DNA from: Methylococcus capsulatus
Lineage (GTDB): Bacteria; Pseudomonadota; Gammaproteobacteria; Methylococcales; Methylococcaceae
Reading direction: 5' to 3'
Length of the DNA: 64,000 nucleotides
Assembly (NCBI RefSeq): GCF_036864975.1
Contig: NZ_CP104311.1
Span: 503,501 to 567,500 of the forward strand
Positions 55,779-64,000 of the stretch are shown piece after piece; the stretch's first letter is position 1, and the number at the start of each line of letters is the position of its first letter. Under the pieces are notes generated by a model. It saw only the letters and a list, made by a program, of their open reading frames with translations. It made no database searches and had not been told where the DNA came from. The translations under genes and the position numbers were made by a program.

Positions 55779-56633
55779 TCACTCTTCCGCCGCCGTCAAG
55801 AGTTTTCCGTCCTTGTCCAGCAGCGGGACGTGGTATTTCCTGAGCAGCGCCTCAATATCCGTGGTCTTCTTGTCGATGAGCGCTTCCAACTGCTCTTTCC
55901 GCGCTTTGTCAGGAATCCGCACCCCCATCGACATGGCGTAGTCAAACCGCACCCCTTCCTCGGACGGCATGGGAATCAATGCGAAGGTTCCCGGCTTGTT
56001 GTGGTAGACCAGATAGCCCGCCATCGGCCCCCACACGATGGCCATGTCTATGTTGCCGGCGAGCAGTTCCTTCTCCACCGTCTGGGTGGTGTTGACCGTC
56101 GCGTCTCCGGTCATCGACTGGTAGGGAACACCCTGTTCCACCAGATTGTGCTTCAGCATCCAGGTCGTGGCCGGCGAGCCGTCGAACATGGCGATCCGGA
56201 GTTTCGACTTGCGATCCGGCGGCAGGGCATCCAGCGCGGCGGCGGAATGAACGTCGTCCCAGCCCTTCTTCTTCACATAGACCAGGGCATAGGTCGATCG
56301 GTAGTAGGGCTTGGTGGTGGCGGCTTGGTCGTAGCCGGTCGGCAAGCCCATTACCACGTCACACTTGTAATCCTCGGAATCGGGCTCCTTGGCCTTTAGG
56401 GTATTGCGGATGAAGCCCATGCGCTGCGGAAACCAAGTGTAGACGAGTTTCTTGTCCAGTTCCTTGGCGAACAGCTCAGCGATCTTGTTCTCGAATCCGC
56501 CGCCCTTTTGATCGGAATACGGCGGGTTGTTGGGATCGGCGCAGACCTTGAAGGCATCGCTGGCCGCCGGGGCGGCTGCGCCAGTGAGCAGCCAGGCAAC
56601 CCCGGCCAAAATCAGACCTGTTTTTTTCATCAT
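55779..56633 (-). CDS. xoxJ: XoxJ/MxaJ-like periplasmic binding protein
   Basis: The 284-residue periplasmic protein has a signal peptide (MMKKTGLILAGVAWLLTGAAAPA) and a family 3 solute-binding fold. FKVCADPNNPPYSDQKGGGFENKIAELFAKEL, CDVVMGLPTGYDQAATTKPYYRSTYALVY and DMAIVWGPMAGYLVYH are characteristic of quinoprotein dehydrogenase-associated MxaJ/XoxJ proteins, thought to help mature the PQQ enzyme. It lies downstream of xoxF in the same direction, 164 bases away beyond a terminator. Start 56633 or 56630 are equally possible. Confidence 0.9.
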   Translation of the reverse strand: MMKKTGLILAGVAWLLTGAAAPAASDAFKVCADPNNPPYSDQKGGGFENKIAELFAKELDKKLVYTWFPQRMGFIRNTLKAKEPDSEDYKCDVVMGLPTGYDQAATTKPYYRSTYALVYVKKKGWDDVHSAAALDALPPDRKSKLRIAMFDGSPATTWMLKHNLVEQGVPYQSMTGDATVNTTQTVEKELLAGNIDMAIVWGPMAGYLVYHNKPGTFALIPMPSEEGVRFDYAMSMGVRIPDKARKEQLEALIDKKTTDIEALLRKYHVPLLDKDGKLLTAAEE

Positions 56634-56711
56634 GTTCTCGTGATCCGAAACAAGGGCGGGCGACCATCCGGACGCCGACGCAATTGTGTCACCGTTTGCG
56701 TGCTGCACAAA

Positions 56712-56749
56712 CAAAAATGCCCCGGACCGGGCGACCGATCCGGGGCATT
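56712..56749 (-). terminator. Terminator between xoxF and xoxJ
   Basis: AATGCCCCGGA (56716-56726) pairs perfectly with TCCGGGGCATT (56739-56749). On the minus strand the stem runs into TTTTTG. It ends xoxF transcripts and could let only a fraction read into xoxJ, giving an excess of the enzyme over the accessory protein. Confidence 0.85.
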
Positions 56750-56797
56750 CATTCGCCGGTCAGCGCCGGCTGTCCACTCGTGGAACCAGACCGGTTC

Positions 56798-58657
56798 TTA
56801 CGGCAGAGTGAACACGGTGAACACGCCGCCCAGCTTGGTGTGGCTGCTCAGGCCCTTGTAGGCGCCCACTGCGCCCAGGCCTTCGGTGTCGCCTTCCAGG
56901 CCGGCTGCCATGCCCACACCGGCCCAGCCGCCGATGCCGGACAGCACGCCGATGTACTGCTTGCCGTTGTAGGTCCAGGTGCTGACGTTGCCGATGATGC
57001 CCGACGGCGTCTTGAACCGGTACAGTTCTTCACCGGTCTTGGCGTCGCGCACTTTCAGGTAACCTTCCAGCGTCCCGTAGATCACGATGTCGCCAGCGGT
57101 CGAAACCATGCCGCTCCACAGTGAGAAAGGTTCGTCGAACTGCCAGGCGATGGTACCGGTGGTCGGATCCCAGGCGGTGAAGGAACCCATGTGGTTGCTC
57201 GATTCCTTCTCGCCGGTCTTCACGTTGGCCCTGGCCGGGAAGATGTTCAGCGTAGCGCCGACGTACGGCTGGCCTGCGGTGTATTCGACCTCGAACGGCT
57301 CATAGTTCATGCAGGTATGGTTACCCGGAATGTAGATGAGCTTGGTCCGCGGCGAGTAGGTGACCGGCGGCTCGTTCTTGGCGCCCATGGCCGAGGGGCA
57401 GATGCCTTTGGTGTCGACATCCACACCGCCGTGCTGGGTGGAATACTTCGGATTGACCTGCGGACGGCCGGTCTTCATGTCGACGTGGGTCGCCCAGTTG
57501 ACAGCCTTGTCGAACTTTTCAGCCACCAGCAGCTCACCGGTGACGCGGTCCAGGGTGTAGCCGAAACCGTTACGGTCGAAGTGGGTCAACAGCTTGGAGT
57601 GCTTGGAACCGTCCTTCGCGGTCATTTCCTGGTCGATCAGCATCATTTCGTTGATGCCGTCATAGTCCCATTCATCGTGCGGGGTCATCTGGTAGACCCA
57701 CTTGGCTTCGCCGGTATCGACGTCGCGGGCCCAGATGGTCATCGACCATTTGTTGTCGCCGGGACGCTGCACGGGGTTCCAGGTGCTGGGATTGCCCGAA
57801 CCGTAGTAGACCAGGTTCAGGTCCGGATCATAGCTGTACCAGCCCCAGGTGGTACCGCCACCGATCTTCCACTGGTCGCCCTGCCAGGTCTTCAACGACG
57901 AGTCCTTGCCGACCGGCGCCATCTTGCCATCGGTCCAGGTCATGGTGTGCTCGGGATCCAGCCCGACTTCATCGTCCGGCCCCATGCTGTACTTCTTCCA
58001 GACCAGGCTGCCGTCCTTGATGTTGTAAGCGGCCAGGAAGCCACGGACGCCGAATTCACCACCGGAGATACCAGTCAGGACCTTGTCCTTGACGACCAGG
58101 GGAGCATTGGTGGCGGTCATGCCGGTCTTCGGATCGCCATTCTTGACTTTCCAGACGATTTTGCCGGTTTTGGCGTCGAGGGCCACCAGCGTGGCGTCAC
58201 CCTGAGCAAGGAAAATCTTGCCGTCACCATAGGCCAGACCACGATTGACCACGTCGCAGCACATCACGGAGATGACCTGCGACTGATCGGTGCCCTTGTC
58301 GGGGGCGTAGACGTATTCCCAGATCACGGACTGCGTCGCCTGATCCAAGGCGTAGACCTTGTGGGGATAACCGGTGTGGATGTAGATCACGTCGTTGATG
58401 ACGAGCGGACCGCCTTCATGACCGCGCAGCATGCCCGTGGAGAACGTCCAGACCGGCTGCAGGTGCTTGGCGTTCTTGAAATTGATCTGATCCAGCGTGC
58501 TGTAACGCGTGCCCGCGTAGTTACCACCCCAAGTCGCAAAGTTCTTCGGATCCTTGGTGAGTGCTTCCACTTCGGCGTTCGCGAAAGAGACCCCGGGTAC
58601 CGCCAGCAACGATGCTATGGAACTTGCGATGAGCCAGCTTTTCACGGGTTTTTTCAT
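56798..58657 (-). CDS. xoxF: Lanthanide-dependent methanol dehydrogenase XoxF
   Basis: The 619-residue PQQ enzyme has a signal peptide (residues 1-26, ...VPGVSFA) and an eight-bladed propeller. It carries the vicinal cysteine pair MCCDVV near PQQ and [12 protein letters not shown], in which D331 (catalytic) is followed two residues later by D333, the extra aspartate that binds lanthanides; MxaF has Ala there. The enzyme oxidises methanol in the periplasm. Start ATG 58657 has AGGAGGAAAC upstream; the longer frame to 58882 is leader sequence. No xoxG cytochrome gene is adjacent, while xoxJ follows. Confidence 0.96.
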   Translation of the reverse strand: MKKPVKSWLIASSIASLLAVPGVSFANAEVEALTKDPKNFATWGGNYAGTRYSTLDQINFKNAKHLQPVWTFSTGMLRGHEGGPLVINDVIYIHTGYPHKVYALDQATQSVIWEYVYAPDKGTDQSQVISVMCCDVVNRGLAYGDGKIFLAQGDATLVALDAKTGKIVWKVKNGDPKTGMTATNAPLVVKDKVLTGISGGEFGVRGFLAAYNIKDGSLVWKKYSMGPDDEVGLDPEHTMTWTDGKMAPVGKDSSLKTWQGDQWKIGGGTTWGWYSYDPDLNLVYYGSGNPSTWNPVQRPGDNKWSMTIWARDVDTGEAKWVYQMTPHDEWDYDGINEMMLIDQEMTAKDGSKHSKLLTHFDRNGFGYTLDRVTGELLVAEKFDKAVNWATHVDMKTGRPQVNPKYSTQHGGVDVDTKGICPSAMGAKNEPPVTYSPRTKLIYIPGNHTCMNYEPFEVEYTAGQPYVGATLNIFPARANVKTGEKESSNHMGSFTAWDPTTGTIAWQFDEPFSLWSGMVSTAGDIVIYGTLEGYLKVRDAKTGEELYRFKTPSGIIGNVSTWTYNGKQYIGVLSGIGGWAGVGMAAGLEGDTEGLGAVGAYKGLSSHTKLGGVFTVFTLP

Positions 58658-58770
58658 CTTGTTTCCTCCTGGTATCTGCGTCCGCAGAATACGTCTTGTT
58701 AGTGAAAAAATGTCCGAAAACTCTTTAAGGAGGACGGCGGCCGGTATCGCCGGAATTTCTCCCGGTAAAA

Positions 58771-58804
58771 GGCATGAAAATGCCCCGTCCAGCCCGTCTG
58801 GACG
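58771..58804 (-). promoter_or_regulatory. Tandem hairpins in the xoxF leader
   Basis: CGTCCAG (58786-58792) pairs with CTGGACG (58798-58804), and GGCAT (58771-58775) with ATGCC (58780-58784). Read toward xoxF the second hairpin is followed by TTTTACC, like an attenuator. A TTGACT box at 58831-58836 (minus) could be the -35 of the promoter, giving a leader of about 145 bases. The segment 58658-59022 holds no gene I can support. Confidence 0.4.
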
Positions 58805-59022
58805 CGTAAGGTGAAGGATTTCGCCATAAAAGTCAACCGCGAGGCGGGGCGGTGAAAGGGGCCTGGAAGCCACGTTTTTCACGGGTTCGACCCACGAGGA
58901 GCCGAGCCGGGCGCGTCAATTCGCCACGCTGTGGAAGCGGGACGGTTGAAGATCGCCACGCCGAAGGGGACAATGTCCAAAGGTCATTTTCAGGTATTCT
59001 TCTCCCCAGCCGAGGACACCCC

Positions 59023-59955
59023 TTGCCACCCCGTTTCGCCCGAACCGCTGGAGCGGCCTTGTGCGGCCTATGGTGGGGCTTGGCCGCCGCCCGGGCGGAC
59101 CTCGATCTGCGTGAAGTCGCGCAGGGCATTTTCGTTCATCAGGGCCGGCACGAGCTGCCCGACAAACACAACCGGGGGGAAATCGCTAATATCGGTTTCA
59201 TCGTCGGAGAACGCTGCGTCGCCGTAGTTGACAGCGGCGGGAGCCCCGACCAGGGACGGGCGCTGAAAGCCGCGATCGCCGTCCACACCCCGCTGCCCGT
59301 GTGTTATGTGATCAACACCCACGTCCATCCGGACCATATCTACGGCAACCGCGCGTTCAAGGCGCCGGGCGTGTCGTTCGTGGGCCATCACAAACTTGCT
59401 CAGGCGATGGCTCTGCGAGCGCCGTACTATATCGAAAAGGCTGGCCGGGACTTGGGCTACACTCTAACCGCCGAGGATTTCGTGCCTCCGGACCAGCCAG
59501 TCAAGGAAAGCATGGATCTCGACCTCGGTAACCGAATGCTCCGCCTCACTGCCCATGGCCCCGCCCATACCGACAATGATTTGAGCGTCTATGACGCCAA
59601 GACCGGCACGTTATGGGCGGCAGACCTCCTGTTCATGGGGCACCTGCCGGTGGTCGACGGGAGCCTCATCGGCTGGCTGAAGGAGATCGACCGTTTGAAA
59701 GCCGTCCCGGCCCGGCTGGTCATTCCCGGCCATGGCCCGGCGGTCAGCGAGTGGCCCCGGGCCATTGCCGCCGAGGAACGTTATCTCAACGGTCTCGCAA
59801 CCGAGGTCCGCGTTGCAATCAGGCAGCACCGGACGATGGAGCAGGCGATGGCAACCGTGGGAACTTCAATGCGGGGCGAGTGGCAATTGTTCGACGAATT
59901 CAACAAAAGAAACGTCTCCACGGCGTTCGCCGCGCTGGAATGGGAAGACGACTAA
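59023..59955 (+). CDS. Quinoprotein-associated zinc metallohydrolase (MBL fold)
   Basis: The predicted 310-residue protein is exported (AGAALCGLWWGLAAARA) and has a metallo-beta-lactamase fold: NTHVHPDHIYGN (H-x-H-x-DH), HGPAHTDNDLSVYD, and IPGHGPAVSEW. Such hydrolases are named as quinoprotein relay-system members because they sit beside PQQ dehydrogenase genes, as here beside xoxF. Their substrate is not known. Start is uncertain: the TTG at 59023 behind GAGG gives a signal peptide at the N-terminus; the frame is open to 58852. Confidence 0.85.
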   Translation: MPPRFARTAGAALCGLWWGLAAARADLDLREVAQGIFVHQGRHELPDKHNRGEIANIGFIVGERCVAVVDSGGSPDQGRALKAAIAVHTPLPVCYVINTHVHPDHIYGNRAFKAPGVSFVGHHKLAQAMALRAPYYIEKAGRDLGYTLTAEDFVPPDQPVKESMDLDLGNRMLRLTAHGPAHTDNDLSVYDAKTGTLWAADLLFMGHLPVVDGSLIGWLKEIDRLKAVPARLVIPGHGPAVSEWPRAIAAEERYLNGLATEVRVAIRQHRTMEQAMATVGTSMRGEWQLFDEFNKRNVSTAFAALEWEDD

Positions 59956-59993
59956 CAGTATCCTCTAATAATCAGCCCCCCGGAGATCGACAC

Positions 59994-60806
59994 ATGCAAA
60001 CTGGAATCGTCCCACGTATTTGGCTCCTGTTGGCAGGAACCATTCTCTCCGCCCTGGCGCAGGCGACAGACCCGCAAGATGAAAGCGCTTGGACAAGCGC
60101 GCTGCGGACTCAATACTTCGGCGACAGGCCAATCGAAGAAGGCAATGACGTCATCGAGCTTACGGCGCCCTACCGCGCCGAGGACCCTGCCCTGGTCCCC
60201 ATCCAGATCACAGGCAAGATTCCGCAGAGGCCGGAGAAATACATACGACACATCACCCTGATCATCGACAACAATCCGGTGCCCTTCGCGGCATCCTTCG
60301 AGCTGACCCCTGCCAGTGGTAAAGCTGATCTGGCAATGCGCGTCCGCGTCAATTCCTATACACATGTCCGCGCCATCGCCGAAACCAGCGACGGCAAGCT
60401 TTATATGAGCAAAGCCTTCGTCAAGGCCAGCGGCGGCTGTTCCGCCCCCTTGGGCGCCGACCTCGATGCCGCGATGGCGCGGCTGGGGAAGATGAAGTTC
60501 CGCATGGATGGCGACAAGGCCGTGCTGGGACAACCCAACGCCATCCAGCTCCTCGTCAGCCATCCGAACATCACCGGGCTGCAGATGGACCAGATCTCGC
60601 GCCTGATCAAACCCGCGCACTACGTCGAGGAAGTCAAAGTGAGCTTCAACGAAATGCCGGTCCTCACCGCCAAGACCGACATCGCCATCAGCGCCGACCC
60701 CAATTTCCGCTTCTATTTCGTGCCGGACAAAGCCGGGGAACTCAAAGCGGAAATCCGCGACAACCTGGGAAAAACCTTTACCGCCAGCCAGACTATCACC
60801 GACTGA
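59994..60806 (+). CDS. Quinoprotein-associated SoxYZ-like carrier protein
   Basis: The 270-residue periplasmic protein has a signal peptide (IVPRIWLLLAGTILSALAQA), a SoxY-like domain (IELTAPYRAEDPALVPIQITGKI) with a carrier-type GGCSAP motif, where Cys could carry a substrate, and a SoxZ-like domain (ITGLQMDQISRLIKPAHYVEEVKVSF). This fused family occurs near PQQ dehydrogenases. It follows the metallohydrolase by 38 bases, with GGAG upstream, and likely works with it. No other sox genes are present, so thiosulfate oxidation is unlikely. Confidence 0.88.
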   Translation: MQTGIVPRIWLLLAGTILSALAQATDPQDESAWTSALRTQYFGDRPIEEGNDVIELTAPYRAEDPALVPIQITGKIPQRPEKYIRHITLIIDNNPVPFAASFELTPASGKADLAMRVRVNSYTHVRAIAETSDGKLYMSKAFVKASGGCSAPLGADLDAAMARLGKMKFRMDGDKAVLGQPNAIQLLVSHPNITGLQMDQISRLIKPAHYVEEVKVSFNEMPVLTAKTDIAISADPNFRFYFVPDKAGELKAEIRDNLGKTFTASQTITD

Positions 60807-62897
60807 TCAGGCACGGGCCGCAACAGCCTTCGCGGCCCCTTCCACCAGCACCACCAGGCTGCGGTCGGGAAGAAACAGACGCCGCTGGTCCGGCAGCGGG
60901 CTCTCCCCTCCGAATTCGCAGATGTCGAACGGTGATTCCGCGGCGGTATCGACAGCCTTGACCCAAACCCCACCTCGAAGCGTATCCGGAAGCCGGAAGC
61001 AGAGCCCTTTCACCGTCGGATTGAACAGCAGACAGAGCGGCTGCTCCTCGTCCCCTACCGCCCGAATGCAGCACCCCAGAGCAGCGGCGGTCTGCCAGTC
61101 CGGCAGACCGCCGGCGGGGCTGAACCAGAGAATGTCTTCCGGCCGGTAGAATTGTTCCCGCGACAGCACCGGATGGCTGCCCCGGAACGCGATCATCTTG
61201 CGGACGAACTCGAAGAACGGACGGTTTTCCTCCAACAAACGCCAGTCGAACCAAGAAATCTCATTGTCCTGGCAGTAGGCGTTGTTGTTCCCCCGCTGCG
61301 TCCGGCAGAATTCGTCGCCGCCCAGAATCATGGGGATCCCCCGCGACAGCAGCAGTGAGGCCATGAAGTTCTTCATCTGGCGACGGCGGATGGCGTTGAT
61401 CTCATGATCGTCGGTCGGCCCTTCGCAACCGTAATTGGCGCTGAAATTGTGGTCCGAACCGTCGCGGTTGTCCTCCCCGTTCGCGGTGTTGTGCTTGCAG
61501 GCGTAGCTGACCAAGTCGTTGAGTGTGAAGCCATCGTGGCAGGTCACGAAGTTGATGCTGTTCACCGGTGCCTTGCCGGAATGCTCGTAAATGTCCGCAC
61601 TGCCGCACAGGCGGCTGGCAAAGGCCCCCGCCATACCCGGATCGCCGCGCCAGTAACGCCGCACGTCGTCCCGGTACACCCCATTCCATTCACACCAGCG
61701 TTCGCCCGGGAAACGGCCGACCAGATAGGCGCCGCCGGCATCCCAGGCCTCGGCGATGAGCTTGACGTCGCGCAGGATGGGGTCTTCGGCGATCAGCTCC
61801 AGCAGGGGTGGATTGGGCACCAGATGGCCGTTGCGGTCGCGCCCCAGGATTGAGGCCAGATCAAACCGGAAGCCGTCCACATGCATCTCCACCACCCAGT
61901 ACCGCAGGCAGTCCAAAATGTAATTGCGCACCACCGGGTGATTGCAGTTGACGGTATTGCCGCAGCCCGAATAGTTCCGGTAATGCCGACGGTCTTCTTC
62001 CAGCAGGTAGTAGATACTGTTGTCCAGACCCCGGAAATTCAGGATTGGACCGGTTTCATCGCCTTCCGCGGTATGGTTGAACACGACATCGAGGAGAACC
62101 TCGATGTCGGCCTCGTGCAGAGCCTTGACCATGTGCTTGAATTCTTCCACCTGGCAGCCGGGGTAGGCGCCGGTTCCATAACCCGCATGCGGCGCCTGGA
62201 AGGCGATGGTGTTGTAGCCCCAGTAATTCCTGAGCCGCTCGCCGGTGACGGGGTTGTGGCGGGTCACTTCGTAAGGGTTGAACGCCTGCAGCGGCATCAG
62301 CTCGATCGCGGTGATCCCGAGTTGCTTGAAATAGGGGATCTTGTCGATGACGCCGAGATAGGTGCCAGGATGTCGGACCGCCGAAGAAGGGTGAATACTC
62401 AGCCCCCGGACATGGACCTCATAGATGACCAGTTCCGACCAGTGATGCTTGAGCGGGCGATCATGGCCCCAGTCGAAATGGTCTGCCGTCACCAGTGCCT
62501 TTGCGACCACATGCTCGGGACCGCCGACAGCTGCCCCTGAAAACTCCCAATGCTCCGGTGTCACCAGGGCCGTGGCATAGGGGTCGAGCAAGACCGCCTG
62601 GGGGTCGAAACGATGCCCCAGATGCGGCTCATGCGGTCCGTCGACCTGAAAGGCGTAGGCCAGGCCACGGTGTGCACCGTGTACCGCCACGTGCCAGATA
62701 TCGCCGGTGCGGTGGTAATGGGGATCGAGGTCGATGATCTGATGAGGCTGGGTATGACTCGGGTCGGCGAACAGCAGCAGGCGGACCCTGGAGCCATGCC
62801 GGCTGAACAGAGCGAAATTGGCGTCCGTCCCCTGGAAATGAACTCCCAGGGGCAAGGGTGAACCCGTTGAATAATCGAATTTTGCAGGCACCGTCAT
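60807..62897 (-). CDS. glgX: Glycogen debranching enzyme GlgX
   Basis: The 696-residue enzyme has an N-terminal CBM48 domain (GSPLPLGVHFQGTDANFALFSRHGSRVRLLLF) and a GH13 alpha-amylase barrel: DVVFNHTAEGDE, DGFRFDLASILGRD (nucleophile Asp), LIAEAWDAGG (acid Glu) and FVTCHDGFTLNDLVSY. It removes alpha-1,6 branches from glycogen limit dextrins. Start ATG 62897; its stop is directly opposite the SoxYZ-like stop. The rest of the glycogen genes are not in the window. Confidence 0.95.
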   Translation of the reverse strand: MTVPAKFDYSTGSPLPLGVHFQGTDANFALFSRHGSRVRLLLFADPSHTQPHQIIDLDPHYHRTGDIWHVAVHGAHRGLAYAFQVDGPHEPHLGHRFDPQAVLLDPYATALVTPEHWEFSGAAVGGPEHVVAKALVTADHFDWGHDRPLKHHWSELVIYEVHVRGLSIHPSSAVRHPGTYLGVIDKIPYFKQLGITAIELMPLQAFNPYEVTRHNPVTGERLRNYWGYNTIAFQAPHAGYGTGAYPGCQVEEFKHMVKALHEADIEVLLDVVFNHTAEGDETGPILNFRGLDNSIYYLLEEDRRHYRNYSGCGNTVNCNHPVVRNYILDCLRYWVVEMHVDGFRFDLASILGRDRNGHLVPNPPLLELIAEDPILRDVKLIAEAWDAGGAYLVGRFPGERWCEWNGVYRDDVRRYWRGDPGMAGAFASRLCGSADIYEHSGKAPVNSINFVTCHDGFTLNDLVSYACKHNTANGEDNRDGSDHNFSANYGCEGPTDDHEINAIRRRQMKNFMASLLLSRGIPMILGGDEFCRTQRGNNNAYCQDNEISWFDWRLLEENRPFFEFVRKMIAFRGSHPVLSREQFYRPEDILWFSPAGGLPDWQTAAALGCCIRAVGDEEQPLCLLFNPTVKGLCFRLPDTLRGGVWVKAVDTAAESPFDICEFGGESPLPDQRRLFLPDRSLVVLVEGAAKAVAARA

Positions 62898-63042
62898 CGC
62901 AGCCGGACCGATCTTGAAAGACAAAGAAACGCGGCGAGCCGGAAGTGTATCATCAACCTTCCGCATCCCGTTCCAACCAAGGGGCAATTTTCCCAGAACG
63001 GCGATCGGGAATTTTTTCCGCCGCCACTGGTCTTACGTCATA

Positions 63043-63069
63043 CCACAGCCCCATGTAAGGGGCATGTGG
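63043..63069 (+). promoter_or_regulatory. Stem-loop in the pmoC leader
   Basis: CCACAGCCCC (63043-63052) pairs with GGGGC-A-TGTGG (63059-63069) with one bulged A around ATGTAA. It lies 22 bases ahead of the GGAG ribosome site of pmoC. It may stabilise the transcript or control its translation. Confidence 0.5.
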
Positions 63070-63101
63070 CATCAAACCAACACCAACTCAGGAGAAATCA
63101 G

Positions 63102-63863
63102 ATGGCTACAACAACCGCAGGCGGCCTCGCCGCCGTCGACCGGCCGCTACTGGACAAGAAGTGGCTGGTTTTCGCTATCGGCATCTACACCGTATTCTAC
63201 ATTTGGGTACGGTGGTACGAAGGTGTTTACGGCTGGTCCGCCGGTCTGGACTCGTTCGCGCCGGAGTTTGAAACCTACTGGATGAACTTCCTGTACACCG
63301 AGATCGTCCTGGAGATCGTGACGGCTTCGATCCTGTGGGGTTATCTCTGGAAGACCCGCGACCGCAACCTGGCCGCGCTGACCCCGCGTGAAGAGCTGCG
63401 CCGCAACTTCACCCACCTGACCTGGCTGGTGGCCTACGCCTGGGCCATCTACTGGGGCGCTTCCTACTTCACCGAGCAGGACGGCACCTGGCATCAGACG
63501 ATCGTGCGCGACACCGACTTCACGCCGTCGCACATCATCGAGTTTTATCTGAGCTACCCGATCTACATCATCACCGGTTTTGCGGCGTTCATCTACGCCA
63601 AGACGCGTCTGCCGTTCTTCGCGAAGGGCATTTCGCTGCCGTACCTGGTGCTGGTGGTGGGTCCGTTCATGATTCTGCCGAACGTGGGTCTGAACGAGTG
63701 GGGCCACACCTTCTGGTTCATGGAAGAGCTGTTCGTGGCGCCGCTGCACTATGGCTTCGTGATCTTCGGCTGGCTGGCGCTGGCCGTCATGGGCACCCTG
63801 ACCCAGACCTTCTACAGCTTCTCGCACCTGTTCGAACGCGAACTGTGCCCGGACATCCGCTGA
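63102..63863 (+). CDS. pmoC: Particulate methane monooxygenase subunit C, orphan copy
   Basis: The 253-residue inner-membrane protein is PmoC: YTVFYIWVRWYEGVYGWSAGLDSFAPEFETYWMNFLYTEIVLEIV and SHIIEFYLSYPIYIITG. The copper ligands corresponding to D156/H160/H173 of the M. capsulatus structure are kept here as D127, H131 and H144. The last 12 residues (SFSHLFERELCPDIR) differ from the usual ending as I remember it. No pmoA follows within the window; a strong terminator ends the transcript, so this is a lone pmoC, as is known for extra copies in methanotrophs. ATG 63102 has GGAGAAA upstream. Confidence 0.96.
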   Translation: MATTTAGGLAAVDRPLLDKKWLVFAIGIYTVFYIWVRWYEGVYGWSAGLDSFAPEFETYWMNFLYTEIVLEIVTASILWGYLWKTRDRNLAALTPREELRRNFTHLTWLVAYAWAIYWGASYFTEQDGTWHQTIVRDTDFTPSHIIEFYLSYPIYIITGFAAFIYAKTRLPFFAKGISLPYLVLVVGPFMILPNVGLNEWGHTFWFMEELFVAPLHYGFVIFGWLALAVMGTLTQTFYSFSHLFERELCPDIR

Positions 63864-63869
63864 TGCCGG

Positions 63870-63927
63870 CGTAACTCCCTGAGGATAAACCCTCTCCTGA
63901 GGGACGCAGAGAAGCCGAAAGACCAAG
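63870..63927 (+). other. Riboswitch-like (GEMM-resembling) segment after pmoC
   Basis: GATAAACC is followed by a perfect stem CCCTC-TCCT-GAGGG (63891-63904), then ACGCAGAGAAGCC and GACC. The order ATAAACC, hairpin, GGGACGCA, AAGCC resembles c-di-GMP-I (GEMM) riboswitch cores, which have GGGACGCAAAGCC; here three bases are inserted between ACGCA and AAGCC. It lies 28 bases after the pmoC stop and just before a terminator. It may be only a 3' hairpin. Confidence 0.25.
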
Positions 63928-63968
63928 GAGCCGCCGCCCGTGTCCCCTGGCCGGGCGGCGGCTCTTTT
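63928..63968 (+). terminator. Strong terminator after pmoC
   Basis: GAGCCGCCGCCCG (63928-63940) pairs with CGGGCGGCGGCTC (63952-63964) and is followed by TTTT. It closes the pmoC transcript and confirms that no pmoA/pmoB is cotranscribed. Confidence 0.92.
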
Positions 63969-64000
63969 CGTTTCAGATTCGCCGCTTGCGTCCGTAAGCG

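Noticed and set aside
57191-58702. 503-codon plus-strand open frame opposite xoxF
   Set aside because: Antisense of xoxF, which matches XoxF along its whole length.
59994-60806. Evidence for a thiosulfate-oxidising Sox system
   Set aside because: Only a fused SoxYZ-like carrier is present, beside PQQ-enzyme genes; no soxA, soxB, soxX or soxCD is in the window.

Overview
The window reads as a stretch of chromosome from a gammaproteobacterial methanotroph of the Methylococcus type. The evidence is a lone pmoC (particulate methane monooxygenase subunit) at the right end, a lanthanide-type methanol dehydrogenase gene xoxF with quinoprotein-associated partners, the gammaproteobacterial pilMNOPQ-aroK-aroB-hemE block, and overall high GC. 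The species assignment (close to Methylococcus capsulatus) is an inference from remembered gene content, not a search.

Left part (1-17.4 kb): the end of the two-subunit glycine decarboxylase (gcvPA/gcvPB); a YcnI-like secreted protein with a candidate copper-binding N-terminal histidine; a membrane-anchored hypothetical; a diheme cytochrome c peroxidase; an APC amino acid transporter; gloB coupled to a membrane-embedded MutS-like ATPase; a ccdAB toxin-antitoxin pair with a visible operator; an HTTM-DCC fusion protein; rmuC; and a large secreted PKD-domain cytochrome with nine CXXCH motifs. Middle (17.4-35.9 kb): a small amber-interrupted ORF; a 1232-residue GltD/PyrK-type flavoprotein; a housekeeping minus-strand block nudix-hemE-aroB-aroK-pilQPONM; divergent mrcA with a structured leader; then rpmE, xth and ampG.

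Mobile island (35.93-41.69 kb): two truncated IS3-family copies in direct orientation sharing about 366 identical bases enclose an IS1380-family element, a fragment of an MFS transporter gene, a very GC-rich polysaccharide deacetylase gene and an IS91-family transposase. Its right edge cuts off the 3' part of an SBP56 (selenium-binding protein/methanethiol oxidase family) gene, which also carries an in-frame amber codon. The adjacent TetR regulator still has matching palindromic operators in front of itself and in front of the dead SBP56 gene.

Right part (43.5-64 kb): hflK-hflC; a SIMPL protein; a lipoprotein plus retropepsin-like protease pair; a HugZ-like protein; a Csu-type chaperone-usher pilus operon (pilin, chaperone, usher, second SCPU subunit) whose chaperone is frameshifted in a run of eight C; prfB with its programmed frameshift; lysS; then the methylotrophy group xoxJ-xoxF, a quinoprotein-associated metallohydrolase and a SoxYZ-like carrier; glgX; and the orphan pmoC, which keeps its Asp/His/His copper ligands, has a hairpin in its leader, and is followed by a riboswitch-like element and a strong terminator.

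Candidates for something new are the C8 tract in the pilus chaperone, the xoxF leader hairpins, the structured RNA ahead of mrcA, the GEMM-like element after pmoC, the three abutting inverted repeats between the YcnI gene and its neighbour, and the nested island that disabled the SBP56 locus. All identifications come from reading the sequence and from memory of protein families; no database search was run.
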